This document shows, piece after piece, positions 21,060 to 36,294 of a stretch of DNA of 64,000 nucleotides. The position numbers were made by a program, and so were the translations under genes. Positions within the stretch are counted from its first letter, which is position 1. The number at the start of each line of letters is the position of its first letter. This stretch comes from Mya arenaria (taxonomy: Eukaryota; Mollusca; Bivalvia; Myida; Myidae): assembly GCF_026914265.1 (NCBI RefSeq), contig NC_069124.1, forward strand, positions 29,193,423 through 29,257,422. Direction: 5' to 3'. The notes under the pieces were generated by a model. That model ran no database searches. It saw nothing but the letters and a program-made list of their open reading frames with translations, and was not told where the DNA came from.

Positions 21060-24000
21060 GGCAAGGAGAGACCGATCATGTTAGTGATGGACAATCAAGA
21101 CTCACCATTCATATTTGAATCGTACTGTTGATTATGCCATGCAACACAAGCAATATACTTTAACCACTCGATGTGAAGGTATGATTTGCTTTAAGAACAT
21201 ATATAGCTTCATTTGATATATAGTACACAAAACATGCCTTAATTGTTGATTTAAACATGTGTAGATATCATTATGATCAATTAACGATAACATCATATAT
21301 ATCTTTCTATCATAGGCTCAGAAAAGTAGGTGCTCGGGATCTAACGCTGGGTCACCAGCAGGTACTATGCCATACCAACTTAAATACCAATATATCTCGA
21401 TCACATACTTTTAGACCTAAAAATATGATCTCAATTTTAATCGCTTTAGATTTCGGAGCACTCGGTGCAAGATTTGATGGTATATATTTTTCAAGTTTGC
21501 CGTGTGTTCGAAAGGAAACCACTGTTTGTAATGCGCAATGTCTTGCTTTTATCCAGCGTGCAAACGACAAGACGGGTGAAGCATCCGTCCGGTAAGCATT
21601 TGAAGTGACTGAAATGTATTCGCTCAACCATGATAATATTGATAAGTCGCAGCTTGTTCGGCCTAGGTTCAGTGAGCAGAGAAACGGAAACAACGTTCGA
21701 TATTGTTTGAGAAGTTTTATGACGGAGGATATGTGTATACCTTTTCAAAATCCTCGCTCTGTATTTGTCTTTTTAATAACAAACTATTTTTGGTATTACA
21801 TTTGTTTTTCCCACAGTTTCGTTTTGAGTTTTAAATTATCCGCGTTTATTATTTTACATATAGCACGAGACAGTGGGTCGTTTTGTAAGTTTTCATTGTA
21901 TTTGACTGCCCTGAACTGTATTAGGCCAAAACATTTTTTTAGATTACTGCCAAATGATATAGGTTAGGTAAATCTGATTTTGTGTTTATTTGATTCGTAA
22001 ATGTAGGTCTTAATATAATGATGCCCCATTTCATGTTTCAAGTGATGGGTGAAAGCTTATTGCCATTGTGTACGAATTTGCCACATCACATAATTGATTT
22101 TCACTTTCCGTCTTCTACTTCATCTTTCTCCATGTTGCTTCTTTTTTAATTTATGGAATTTACTCCATTCTAAGAATAAAATAATTTGAAACTCGAAAGC
22201 AGTCATATCTTTTTGATCAAGCGTGTAAATTAACGATAAGAAAACATTTCAAATACATACAACACCCAGTTAACACGAAGTTGGACATTTCTTATAATTA
22301 GTGTTTTTTTTTTATTATTGGATATAAGCCACGGATGTGGACTTTACAGGGAGATAAGCGGATGCTTCTGTATTAGCAAATACTGTGCAAATTGGAAACT
22401 GTTGTCACTGTATAAGATTGTTATTGGCACTTTTTTTTGCATTCTATGACTAAAATCAAAACAATAAATAAGTGTTTATTCTTCAGTTATAATAGGATAG
22501 TGTATAAAATTGCATGTTTTCATTTCATGATATTCATGGATTTTGATACAGATCAGAAACAAAACTAAATGCTTCGTTATAAAAGCTGAATCTATATATA
22601 AGTTCTTAACTTTTATGAACCATCCATTATCAGAAATTCATTTTTATTATCAATATGTTGGAGATGCTTTTGTTTGAAGTAAGATAATGTGACAATTATT
22701 ATTCCATAATAAGTTCCGTGCAGATAACTAAATTGTACGATGAAACTCAGTTATTCAGGCCTTAGACTCAGACCTTATACAACAATGAATTTCAATTTAT
22801 AATGCATCAGAGTCAGTGAAACTGATTTCTTCCGACCTCAGACATAAACTTAATATAACAATGAAACTGTGTTCAAAACGCCCCAGACTAAATATAACAA
22901 TGATATTCAGCAGAGCAGAGCTCTCTGTCGTTTTAAACAACGACAGGGTACTATCAAAATAGAATCCGACATTATGGTTAACCCAGATACGACATCTTCA
23001 TCCTCATTAATACATTTATATTTTTTTCACATGAGAACTGACGACCTGTTCATAATACCAGAAAATTTGTCTGATTGGTTTCAAATTGCAGCACATCATC
23101 AGAACAAAATTATTTAAGAACAATCAAATGCCTTTGCAGACCTATTACTGTTTCAAACATAAACATCATCAGCCGACATGATGAAAACACGTTAAAAAGT
23201 TCAACAAAATAGGCCTAAATGACAATCCACTCATAAACCAATTGGGCAATTCAACGACGAAGTAACCCCTTCCTCATATGTTATACAAATGTTTAGAAAA
23301 TTGAGTGTTTAAAGCGAGTCTTCTGTTCAAAATATGAATATGTTTTGTTATTTTAAATAAATCCATCTGGATATACCGCGAATATTTATCGGGGTTATTA
23401 ACCACTTTGTTATATGATACCCTCGACTGGATACCGCTCAGTAGCACATACAAATATTGTAACAAAAGGCATATCGATATTTTCTGAATTTAATTTTTGT
23501 TTCCGAATAAGTAAATTGCATATGTCTAAAGAAATAACATTACATATATATAAAGCAAAATTGTGTATTTGTATTCATGGCGGTCGCATTGTTATTGAAT
23601 GTGTAATCACAACAAACCAGTTGTATTTTGCATTACAAGTACGTAGTTTTGAGGCTTACGACACAGACTATAATTTTGTTTTATTATCTTCAATTCATTT
23701 ACAAAAATAAGAGCCTTGTAGTATTTTGACGGTTGGTTAACCTAAAGCTATGCATTAGAATCGGAAGGCATAACGCTTATTTTTGGACTTCTGGAAATCA
23801 TTTACGAATAAAACTTATATATAAGGGATTCAGATAAATTGCCGGCCTCACAACCATAGCCCATTGCCTAAACATTTCCAATTTGTTCTGTAACTGCGCT
23901 CGATCACTGAAACGTCCCCACACCGTGGATAAAATGATGTCATTTTTCTTAAGATGACGACATCTGATGAGCAGGTTGACGTATACGCTGTCGCCTCTCT

Positions 24001-25200
24001 CGGTTTACTATTGATAAGTTGCAGATGTGATTTTCTTGCTGTATATATGATCTAATAATTGAAAAAGACTATCAACAAAAAATAAATAGCAAACAATCAT
24101 CATTATTAAAACACTTGATAATATATTTAGGTTTTTAAGTTTTCTGATGTAAACATGACGTACAAAAATCTTATAAGTACCATGTTTACGCATGCGATTT
24201 AATTACCTTATTAAAATGGAATTTGACTAATTGACATAAAAAGCAGAGAGCACAATACCTCATAAAACGTCATGTTTTGGATTTTACTTAATGCTTGTCT
24301 ATTTCATTTCCAAGTGCAACAACAAAGTGTCGTTCAATAAGTTGTTTTTAAATTACAAGTTGATATTGACAGTATACCCAGGAAAACATAAAACCTTCTC
24401 TTTTTATTAAAAATGTATCACCGCGGAGAAGGATGGGGAGCATAAACACAGATATGAAGATTCACGACCAACACATATTTTTTTCGGTAGCAGTAGTCGA
24501 CACCTCAAATCGACTCGCTCGCCTGGCTTAAAATGTCTCCGGAACTTTCGTTAAAACAGCAGTTTAAACATGGAGTATAGGTTAATAGTCAAACCATTTA
24601 ATTGTGAATACATGCAACGAGATAAACATGCTAGTGAGGAGTTAAATACAGATACAATTTATTGGATTTAGCATTTTAATGAAAAACAATGTAAAACTTA
24701 TGCAATAAGTACACCAGGGGTCGAATAGAACGTGTGCATATATTACTTTTAAGAATTCACAAATACTTACAAGTATTAAAAGGTAGCAATATAGAATGTG
24801 TAAAAAAATAATGAAGAATAAGCTTACAATGATTGTTGCTAGCGCCGGTCCAGTAATGTTTACACAGGAACTAGAACACTATATAAGCATATGAGGCATT
24901 TTCACAGTGCAATAGACGATTTGATATCCGGAAAATTGATGGAAGCCATTTTGGTTTTTTCGTGACCCGGCCGCAATACACTACTGCAGGTTCCTGGCAG
25001 TCTGCTTAAAAACTGATTATCAATATTGCTAGCTTAATGGGAGATGATATAAAATTGAGTAATTAAATAAGTACGACATACGATACAGAAATAGAAATGT
25101 ACACCTTAAGTTACGAACCTTACTGTAACGAGTACATACTGTTTCCCTTTATGATGAGTCATTTCAATCTGTTAAAAATGATGACTGAAATGTATTTCAA
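21060..25200. other. no assignable gene
   Basis: Overlapping open frames of up to about 120 codons on both strands at 21.25-21.97 kb have no recognisable motif. A loose repetition of an ATAACAATGAAACT phrase with CAGAC occurs at about 22,735-22,910. Nothing else is supported. Confidence 0.35.
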
Positions 25201-25221
25201 TTCTCAGGTTTACTTCCAGAG

Positions 25222-25740
25222 ATGAAATTCAACACCAGAACATGGCCGAAGCTGTCATATAAAGACATTGTAGATTACCTCATCCACAGTAAGGCGTATG
25301 AAAGAAATAAAAAAAAGGCTTGCGTTCAACATATGCCTACAACTATGTACAGTCGGACTGGCATGGAAATGAATATTTGTATATGTAAGTTAAGTATTTC
25401 CTTTAAGCCCTTGTTTCTTCCAGCCAAACTGGTGTTCGACGCGAAAACTACCAGGCTCGGGTAGCCATCTCAGAAGAGTTCACTGAAGAAATCGCCCATT
25501 GCACATGTCCTGTAGCCGATGGTAAAAGTTGCAGTCCCGTTGAGGCAATCTTATAGGGTGTTGTTCTTGATGGGATTATGGGTTATGTGAAAAAACATTC
25601 ACTGAGCACAAACAGGCGTGGGGACAGCGAGTTCCAAAAGGTGCGCTTCATGACCTATTTTCGGACAATACATTTGAACAACCCAGTATATCATTATTAC
25701 CGAGCAATGTAAAGGGGAACAGTATTGATACCCCCCCCCC
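25222..25740 (+). pseudogene. SWIM zinc-finger protein relic
   Basis: The plus strand reads TWPKLSYKDIVDYLIHSKAY. After a frame change it reads ENYQARVAISEEFTEEIAHC followed directly by TCPVADGKSCSPVEAIL. The pattern C-x-C-x(n)-C-x-H is that of a SWIM zinc finger, except that the final His is Pro here. Such fingers occur N-terminal to YqaJ-like nuclease domains in many invertebrate proteins. A stop follows immediately, and other frames continue the coding look (EHKQAWGQRVPKGALHDLF). The copy is clearly broken, with at least two frame changes and a stop. Weak coding-like text continues to about 26.3 kb but cannot be assigned. Confidence 0.5.
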
Positions 25741-25746
25741 CCCCCG
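25731..25746. repeat. poly-C tract
   Basis: Sixteen or so consecutive C residues in otherwise AT-rich DNA, inside the SWIM relic. Confidence 0.9.
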
Positions 25747-26359
25747 AATACTAAGCAGCACCTTGATCGTAATGATTTTCTGTTAAAAACAGCATGGAAA
25801 GGAACTATGTTTACATTGCTTTGAATGCAGCAGACAAAGAACATGTCAATTCACTTAAAATGACTTTACACATGGTGAACATTTTGTTGATGGTACCCGG
25901 CAAATACAACCACCTAGAACGTGTCCAATGCGTTGGAGTGTTATAACAGATGGTGTTTCAAAACGAATACGAAAATGCGTGGTTATACAGCAGAAAAGTA
26001 GAAATAAAATCGTGCAAAGTACATTGCATTTCAAAGACAAAACATAGACGCAAACAAATTTGTGAGTTATCTTTTACAAACAATGTTTATCAAAGGTTCT
26101 ACAACTAAAAGCACGATCACACCTTTGAACATATAGCCCGTGCGTGGTTCCAGCAGAAAACAGTAAATCGTGTAATGCATTCAGGCAATGTGGTCTGCAA
26201 GGAGAAATCATCCCTATCCACATGCCCAAGTGGAGTGGTTGTCCAAGAGATATAGCTTGAAATTAAGTACCTTACTAGACTACTCAAAGCCTCTTTAGCA
26301 TCAGGAAGTACAAATGTACTGTGCAAAGAAGCAGTTGCGCAAGTCTGTTCTGTGACGTC

Positions 26360-26640
26360 CGAATATCAAGTAATTCTTGATATTTCCGTCGAGGATTTTA
26401 TTCAATAATTTCTTCCACGTTCGAGGAGTATCTTACTTTGAGCATGTACAATCAAGTTATACTTGATAATCCCTTCATAGCTAAGTTAATTGATGGATTT
26501 CGTCCACGTTCGAGAAGTGTTTTTTTTTAACTTTAAGCATGTACAATCAAGTTATACACAGTTCATCCTTTGAAGAGTAGTCCATTCAATGATTTATTCC
26601 ATGTTCGAGAATTGTTTTACCTTAAGGTCGTAAGACAACC
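26360..26640. repeat. degenerate tandem repeat, about 92 bp, three copies
   Basis: The blocks TTCCACGTTCGAGGAGT and GAGCATGTACAATCAAGTTA recur at about 26,415, 26,505 and (diverged, truncated) 26,597. Confidence 0.65.
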
Positions 26641-29600
26641 TTGGGAGGTAGTTGAGGGTAGGTTCGTATTTGTCCGAGGTACCATTCAGCAATGATGGAT
26701 AAAACGAGTAAACAACACAATAATGTTCGGCTAATACCTGTATGAAGTTTCATACTCATACAATCTCAGTTAATTTTAAATTGAGGAATTGAACGCTCCT
26801 AAACCCCTAATGGCTGACAGATTGAATTTTGCACACAACGAAACGAGATTATCACATGACTAATTTCCGCAAAATCTTCGGTGTATACCATTTATAAACA
26901 AAGGGAGGTTTGGGCTAATAAATTAACTGACTCTTACAACAGGAGTAGTCTTTCTTACTGGATCTAGTTACATATAATTGTTTCGTGGGTATCTACTGTC
27001 ATATTCCATGTATTTAAATAAAGTAAAAACATGAGGGTGAAAGATAATTTATTTTAAGTTGTAAGACAGTTTAAACTAAGCCCAAACTAGAGTTTAAATA
27101 TCTCAAAAGGTAATCAGCGTGCATAATGAAAGACATCCAAGTAAGGTTTCTGGGTATAGCAAACGAAAACTAAAAAGCAAGACGACTTTTAATTGTCATC
27201 TTTATCGATTATAATTATTTTTGAATTACCTGTCGTCTAATCTTTACCATACGCTTAAGTGACATTGAAAGAATACTCTCAAACGTTCAGCTAGCTACTC
27301 TCGGTTCTTGTCATTTAAAATCGCTGTTTCTCAGAAAGGCGTAACATTGTATGCGAAAGTAACGTCATTTTTGAAATATCTTTGTTAAAATTGTGTCCCA
27401 GCCCTGTTTGCGATGACGTATGATTTAGAAGTGAGAGTGAGTTTAATATCAAAACAGTAAAAACTGTCAAACTGAAATATTCATTGTTTGAAGCAGTTAA
27501 ATATCATTTTTTTTCTAATACATAAGTAAATATGTATAATTATGTTCTACAAAGAGCTGTGCAATTTGAAATACTGCCTTCTATAGAAATTCAAAACATA
27601 GATAGGCAGTATGTTTTTATACGTAGCGCATGGGTTGAATACATGTGTATACTTTAGTTTTATTTTATGAAGAAACATGTATTTGTTAAGACCTTATCAT
27701 GAACTGATTGTTTGTTTACATTGGCACGATCGATTTCGGGGAGTGAACTGTTAAGTTACAAAGCTTGTTTAGTCCCAAATGCAAACCAACATTTAATACC
27801 GTAAACGTAAACTTCTTATCCTTGGTTTTAAAAGTGTTATATCATTTAAGATCATATTTAATGATTTAAACAGTCCAGAATGTAACGCAACAGCTTTGCT
27901 CTTCTATACAGCTTTTGTAATGAAGCTCTATTCAAATCCATTGTGCTTTATACCACGGTGTCATATTTCCAAAGCATTGCTTTTCTTTATTAAGATTACG
28001 GTCGAATATATATCCCATCAACTTCCTTGTTTAACACATTTTGTTTAAGGGAGTTGACAAACTTAACTTTGTCGAAAAATACATGCTTTCAGTATATATA
28101 CAAACGAATGTGTTAATTATATAGATATCTAACAATGGTAAGAGTACATTTTTATTTCTCTACCTTTTAATTTTGTAATCTGAAAGCACAAGTCAAAATG
28201 ATTAGAAATACTACTTTCGTTTTATATGTATCACATAGATTAATGGACTAGACTGTGCTTATTAAGTATGTTATATTCCTAAATGTAAACGTACTGACTT
28301 CCATTTCTCGAACAATCTGAAGTCCATTTTAACATGATCAAACAAAAACACTAAATCGAGGAGCTCTGAGGCTTTCATTATAATCAGGATATTTGTTTAA
28401 TTTGTTAAATCAAGTTTCTGTAAGTCATTTGGCTGAATGGCATAACAGTCTTATCATAGCAATGTATAAATGTTAAATCTGATTTCAACAACTTAACGTT
28501 ATATAGGCAGAACTTGTTTATTCATTAATGATTATGACAAACTACAAATATTTCTTCAACTTGTGCAGTCGTTGATGCGACAAAAAAGAAAATGAAATCT
28601 TATTTAAATTACGTCTGTTTGCATGATATAAGTAGGTTGCAATAAATATAAGCAATTAATCGGACAAAACGCTATTTATAGAAACTGTTCAGGGTGAATT
28701 ATATCAGGTAAACAATCTAGGTTACATTTGTGTTTATAAAGCGAATTATCGACCAAAGTTTTGCCATTGATATACACGTACTTTGTTATTGCACAAGGAT
28801 TATCAGAGGGTGATTGTTTGATTGCAATATATTTCAGCGACTGAGCACCAAATGTAATATCTCAAGAGTTTACTTTTGGTGATAACCAGGTGAAATATAG
28901 TGCAATTTTACACTTACAATTTAAAATTCTTCTTTTAATGCTTTGCTTAAGTGCTGAGGTTTGAGTGAACTGAAGAACTGGCTACATTGCCATTTTTTCA
29001 CTTTTTGAATCAATAATATATAAATTTTATTTCACTGTGATATCTCCATGGGAAAGCATACAATCAAATGATATTAAGGAGAGATAAACAGGGCCAGTAT
29101 AATAAGATAAGTAACGTTTATTCTAAAATAAGAGTATTTCCTTATTACAGAATACTCACACAAACAACAAATGTACTCAGATCGTCGAATAAAAATGGTA
29201 CTTTAATATTAAGGAGCTGTTCGTTATGTAGTTAAGATATCATTTAAAAAACGTTCGGGACGCTTTTTAATTTTGCTGATAGAAAAACATTGCTGTTGAA
29301 ATAATCAGACTCTTGTAAATGGTATCAACTGAACTGTATGAACAGGTATTCACGTAGGTGGGGTTTTACAACAATGCTTATAGAAGATGCTTTTTCAGAA
29401 GAGATAGGTTATCGTTGTAAATCTTTATGGTCATTTAAATGATGATAACTTGATGAATTTGTTGACCATTTTACGTACTAAGCAATCAAATTTAACTACA
29501 ATGGTACCTTCAAATAACACTAAAAAAAACTTCAATGTGTTTAACATTATCTTAGCGATATAAAACAGATTTAAACTTGATATTTCGAATAAAATTTTAT

Positions 29601-30560
29601 TTTCCTAATGACATATAGAAGAATATGAAGAGTATATAAATGAGGTTGACATGTAACATTACAAATTTTGTACATATAATATTATGTTGGGTGTCCGTCA
29701 AGAAACTTCGAATGCGGTTGTTCTTAGTGAACTTGTTTGATTATATGTTGTATGTTACAAGGGAGCTATTAAGTGTTGGTGTAAAGTAACAAATTATCCG
29801 AACTCTTCTGTTATATCTGTACATTCATGATAATACAATTAGAGGCAACCCATGTTCAAACGTAAATATAATAAAGAACTTAAAGCTGTTAAATGTCTAC
29901 TTGATGGATTAGGTTTTAGTAATATATTTTTGAAAATGTAAAGCAATGAAACATAAATCGCTCTTAAACATTGTAAAATGTACGTACATGATACATGATA
30001 TGAGTTTAAACTTTATGTGCTGAACTATATACCATCGATATAACTCAGATCATGACCCTAAGCCGATCCTAAATTGGGTGTTGACCCTTTGGGCATTGTT
30101 GAAATATTCTAAGGCATCGGTTCTAACTGAGCCGAAAATATCTGTAATATCATTATCTATAATATACCTTTCGTCATTTAATTTGCATTTAATCAGCTAG
30201 CAATACCCTTTTAAATAATATCAAAATTGTATAGAGTTCTCAGGCAACAAAAAATTACATAATAGCTAATGCGCTATGACTTGACTAGCTTTTATGAAAG
30301 TCCGATTCCTAAATTGCCCGCAATGTCAGTAGCATGCATGCGACCATGTACAAAACAAATACTTAGAATCTTACAAAAAAAATATCGCATCTGCCTTAGG
30401 TTCAGTAAAAGTGATTTAGAGGTGTTGCTTTTTGGTTCCCCGTTTACAGCGTATGCGCTGCGATGCAACAGAGATGCACAATAAAACTGTTTGCGCACGT
30501 GGGCGACCGTTCGTGGATCTGTACTCAGATCTGATTTAATTATGCATCTTAATGTTCACA
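26640..30560. other. no assignable gene; possible 5' region of the PLAC8 gene
   Basis: AT-rich and without a recognisable exon. A missing 5' exon of the PLAC8 gene, ending in phase 2, may lie here but I could not find it. Confidence 0.35.
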
Positions 30561-30566
30561 GTCTAG

Positions 30567-32275
<1,709 letters not shown>

Positions 32276-32442
32276 ACCCAACGGATCCGATTGACAATTA
32301 TGTTAATATTGGATGCCTTGTGATGACAATGGTTCTATGATTAAAGAAGGAATGTATAAAAAGTAGAGATAATTTTATTACATAAGGTACATTTGGAAAT
32401 GAACGATTGCAATTGGGCAGCTCAAATTCCGTTAACAAACTG

Positions 32443-32515
32443 CGAAGCTTCACTGAAAGCGTTCGTCAACATGGAACGGGCTTGGTCTTTCTGTCAATTT
32501 CGATTTGAATTTAAA
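32443..32515 (+). repeat. direct repeat copy A (partner at 34,143-34,215)
   Basis: About 70 bases beginning GAAGCTTCACTG and containing AACATGGAACGGGCTTGG recur nearly unchanged at 34,143-34,215, about 1.7 kb away. Confidence 0.85.
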
Positions 32516-32534
32516 TAAAATAAGATATATTCTG

Positions 32535-32538
<4 letters not shown>

Positions 32539-32619
<81 letters not shown>
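32539..32619. repeat. (AT)n microsatellite
   Basis: About 80 bases of pure AT dinucleotide. Confidence 0.97.
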
Positions 32620-32621
<2 letters not shown>

Positions 32622-33647
32622 GTTTTGTTGTATTGCTTATATAATTTGCATTCATCAGTTCTAATAGAAAATGATATTATCTCAAAGCAGTGGCCACAAA
32701 CGATCGACAAAATATTTTGTACCGAATGAACAAACGAACTTAAATATCCATCTAAAAGGATAGTGTTTAAATGTGTTTCTACACAATTTTGTCAACCTGT
32801 AGTATAAACGCCTTGGTGAATGGATTACTAACACTAAAGTTACAGTTGAATCCAGATATTCTCTGCACAACGAATCTGTCGTCAAGCCCACCAGTATGTT
32901 GGCCTTCATCAAGATCATATTTTCATAATTTACTAGCACAACCTAAAGGTTTCCATTATTTATTCTTTTTAAGAAATGTGATTCCGTATATCCACTAACA
33001 AAGTTATCGTTTTCAGCTCATTATTTGAATTATTCTTGATAATTGTTTGTATCTTTTCTATGCGGACCATTGAAAATCTTTTTGCACACTTATGTGGCGA
33101 ATGTCACCCGGCCACCCTTTTTCGCCAAATTTAAAAAAGGTATATTAAATCTGAATTACATTTGATATACAGATTTATTTATTTTTTTTAAATTTTCATT
33201 TAAAGCTTTTACTGTTATCGCTTTGTTATTAATAAAATTATACACACATACAATTATCATGTTAACCATTATCAAAAGTAATACTTATATGTCGCTTTTT
33301 TTCAGGAGACACGACTAAATTAAATTGTATCCCCATATATAATGTTCTAGTATGGTTTTCAATCAACTAATTATATTGATTCCAATGACTAGTTCCACCA
33401 TCTACGTCCGCTCTTTACTAGTATTTTTAGTTCATAAAATAGGATTTATTCTTATTTACTGTATACCAGTCAACGTACAAGCCTTCGCCATATAAATGCT
33501 AACATGGGGCAGTCATTAGCATATTTCGTTTCGGCGCAGGGCGGCTAGTGATCCGAATTCATCAATATTCACTTTGAACTGCAACCAACCTGAAAAAGTG
33601 TCATTTTCAAATTCCATCGTACTGTTGTTATACAAACCTGCTTTCAG

Positions 33648-33849
33648 GCGTTGGCTGTCCTGAAGGCAATTATACTTTAGGGCAAAATGTCGTAGACAAT
33701 GCTCCACTGTTCCACACTGATCATCTCGGTAATCCAAACTACTTGCGAAGGATAACACTAAACGCATTCCAGAATTTTGTCAGTGACAAATGGCAAAAAT
33801 TCCGTACGCGGTTGGTTTTTCGGCCGAGAGCTAAAACGAAGTTGGAGTC
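33648..33849 (+). CDS. candidate internal exon, unknown product
   Basis: The stretch lies between a good acceptor (TGCTTTCAG) and a perfect donor (TC|GTAAGT). It is open for 202 bases and runs phase 1 to phase 2. It reads GVGCPEGNYTLGQNVVDNAP, FHTDHLGNPNYLRRITLNAF and QNFVSDKWQKFRTRLVFRPR. The composition looks protein-like and the splice signals fit. I do not recognise the family and found no neighbouring exon, so it could be a relic. Confidence 0.45.
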
Positions 33850-34142
33850 GTAAGTTAAACAGCCAATAACCGAACGAATAATATTAAATTATGTTAAAAG
33901 ACATGCTTTGAAAACTGAAAGCGCATTGTAAAAGGAAATATAACCATTACCATTTTGAAACTTATATATTTGTCAGCTACCCAAGCAGGTCTTGTTTCTC
34001 TCTAATGCCTGCATTTAATTAAGGTCAAAGTAGAGGTTTCTCTATTTAATTGTTCTTGAAATTTTCTTTGTATTTGTTCTGCCAAAACACTCGGTCAGTT
34101 CACACACTGTCATAACAATTATATTTCAAGACTCTTGAAGGC

Positions 34143-34215
34143 GAAGCTTCACTGTAAACGTTCGTCAACATGGAACGGGCTTGGTCTTTCTTTCAATTTC
34201 GATTTGAAAATAATA
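34143..34215 (+). repeat. direct repeat copy B (partner at 32,443-32,515)
   Basis: Near-identical to 32,443-32,515, with only a few mismatches. It sits just left of the first P450 duplication unit. Confidence 0.85.
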
Positions 34216-34239
34216 TTTATATATAAACTAGTCCCGGAA

Positions 34240-34600
34240 TCGGTGTATATATAAATATACAATCTATATCTTGATGGATGGCTGACCTTAAATAACAAGC
34301 AAATATTGTCATCTGTTAAGCTATATAAAAATATGAATAAAACCCATCCGAGATATTTGAAAACCATTTTATTTTCAATAAAACAACATATTATATGAAT
34401 ATAAACAACATCATTGATTAAAATCATATTAATGATTCACACATGTATAAAGCCACAGAGGCCACTCTGATTGGCGATGAACTGACTACAATCATTCAGT
34501 ATTAGATATAATTCGTGGATATGACTCAGTTTAGAGGAGATAAGAAGATGCAAGTTTGTCGGCATACAAAATATATCAGTACCAGTGTGGTGTCATTATT
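34240..34600 (+). repeat. left flank of P450 unit A (segmental duplication)
   Basis: A segment beginning GATGGATGGCT and containing AAATATTGTCATCTGTTAAGC recurs at about 41,715-41,980 and 53,385-53,770. In units A and C it directly precedes the 3' end of the P450 copy. Confidence 0.75.
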
Positions 34601-34606
34601 TAATTA

Positions 34607-34782
34607 CAGTCGAAACACGTTGGCTCGATATCCCAGTGACCGGCTAGAAATACCTCGAGCCTCGCGAATATCGAGCCAAGCGGGAAGGCTTACTTAATGT
34701 ATAACGAAATCGAACCTTGGCATCCTGTTCGAACAAACCAGAAAATCAAACCTAACGATATGGAGCCAAAGGGTTTCGACTG
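34607..34782. mobile_element. pogo/Tigger-like MITE, copy A
   Basis: The element begins CAGTCGAAACACGTTGGCTC and ends in the inverted form GGGTTTCGACTG. It is flanked on both sides by TA, as expected for the Tc1/mariner/pogo superfamily. It is 176 bp long and has no coding capacity. A copy lies at the equivalent place beside the other near-full P450 copy (53,774-53,946). Confidence 0.72.
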
Positions 34783-34812
34783 TATTGCATATTCAATCAT
34801 TCGTAAATGAAT

Positions 34813-36294
34813 TCAATTCCTATTCTGCACTATGACATTGCATTTCTCCGGGGTAGAAACTAGTTCCGGAACCGATGTAAGGTCCGCACTGCCTGGCAGT
34901 GAACAGCGACACTGCTGAATGAGAGATGAAAACAAAATGAAGAGGCTGATGTTGGCTAATTGTTCACCAACACATCGCCTCCGTCCGAGACCAAACGGAA
35001 GTGAGTGACCGAGCAATGAGGTGTTGATTTCCCCGCTCTCAGTAAAAAAACACTCGGGTCGAAAGTTGTCAGGGTCGCCCCAGACCCTTGCTTCGTGGGA
35101 AACGGAAAACATATTAAGGATGACGACGGTGTCTTTGTCAACATGGTAGCCACAAAATCTTCGCGTCCTGTATCGCGTAGTGCGGCAAGGAAATCGGAAG
35201 CATCACAACAATGCGCATGACTTCCTGAATGACTGCTGCCGTGTATACAAGGCGGGGCTTATCTGTGAGCGCAGGCGGCCGTTCTTGCCCTACGACGCTA
35301 TCGATTTCCTATTGGACACGGCCCTTGACGGCCGGGTATACCGCCATGTACAACACAAGCCATAGTGTCGTCTTATGTGTGGTGTCATGATTATCCGAAT
35401 TTTTGTCAGCTCATACCCGCCTTTATCGTCTTGTTTCAGTTGCTCGGCGGCATTGAGAATAGCATCGGTTATATCGCGTACATTGTCCTTATCAAACGTT
35501 TTGTAGTGTTCTTCTACTTCTGTTAACATAATTTTGTCTGATTCGCATTGAAGGTTCCGCAGCGTTTCCAGTTTACCTGGCATAACATATCTCAGACAGG
35601 GCATGACGTCAATTGGGCTTCCACTTCTCATGAAACAATTAATCTCCTCTACCCCGTAAACAATCGCCCTGACGTGTTTGTCTTTTTCTACTTGTTTCGA
35701 CTTCCCATACAGTATCTGATACATAATACTTGCCACAGCAAATTGTACAGCACCTTCAAGGGAATCACCTGTTTTTGAAAACTTTGCGACAAGAGTCTTT
35801 ACTAAGTTCTTGGCCGCAGTATCAACGATTTCTTCTACGAACGATTATCTTGTATTTGTAAACATTCTCAAGGCTTGCGCTAACAGTTTCCGTTGCTTAA
35901 CATAGGCAGGAAAGAAAGTTCCAAGCGCGAAATCTTCGTCTCCTGTCCGACTACGGAGCACCTGTGCGGTCACAAAATCGGGGCGGCCTGAAAACGCATC
36001 ACCGGCCGTTGGCGTCGTCTCTTTTACGGCAGCGTTGCCATTAACAACGATTGCGGGCCAGCTTTCCAAACGTATCCTGTAAACGTCGCCGTATGTTTTA
36101 CGCCACTCCATGAGCTGCTAAGGGAGGAATTTTCCCAGCAACGGAAGATGCCCGACCACTGGGAATCCCCAGGGTCCGTCTGGATACATCCGGTCTGAGA
36201 AAATCCATTTCTGTGTTATGTAACAATATGAGAGTAGAAGTCCCAGTCCCAGTATAGTTATAACAATAGCACACAAAGAATTAAAATCGAGCAT
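34813..36294 (-). pseudogene. cytochrome P450 (clan 2-like) pseudogene, copy A
   Basis: A single-exon P450 of about 494 codons on the minus strand. Visible in order: a hydrophobic N-terminal anchor; the Pro-rich hinge (PDGPWGFPVVGHLPLLGK); the helix-C region; the K-helix ExxR (QEVMR); the meander (NFRPECFF); and the heme-binding loop LPFGLGRRRCVGEQLA, which matches FxxGxRxCxG. It would have been a membrane-bound monooxygenase. It is broken. There is a TAG right after the hinge where copy C has Lys, a TAA after the sequence FTNTR where copy C has Gln, and a deletion of about 31 bases removing the I-helix AGFDTT motif. One extra base also lies after the K-helix block. The start ATG (36,292-36,294) is chosen from the anchor sequence. 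Confidence 0.88.

Noticed and set aside
21257-21967. Overlapping open frames of 85-120 codons on both strands
   Set aside because: No recognisable motif, no consistent splice sites and several competing frames. Chance or an old relic cannot be told apart.
32700-32930. Plus-strand reading WITNTKVTVESRYSLHNESVV
   Set aside because: Protein-like for about 40 codons, but bounded by stops without splice sites. No family recognised.
35180-35778. Plus-strand open frames across the P450 copies (also 53,971-54,706)
   Set aside because: They are shadows of the minus-strand P450 coding sequence.
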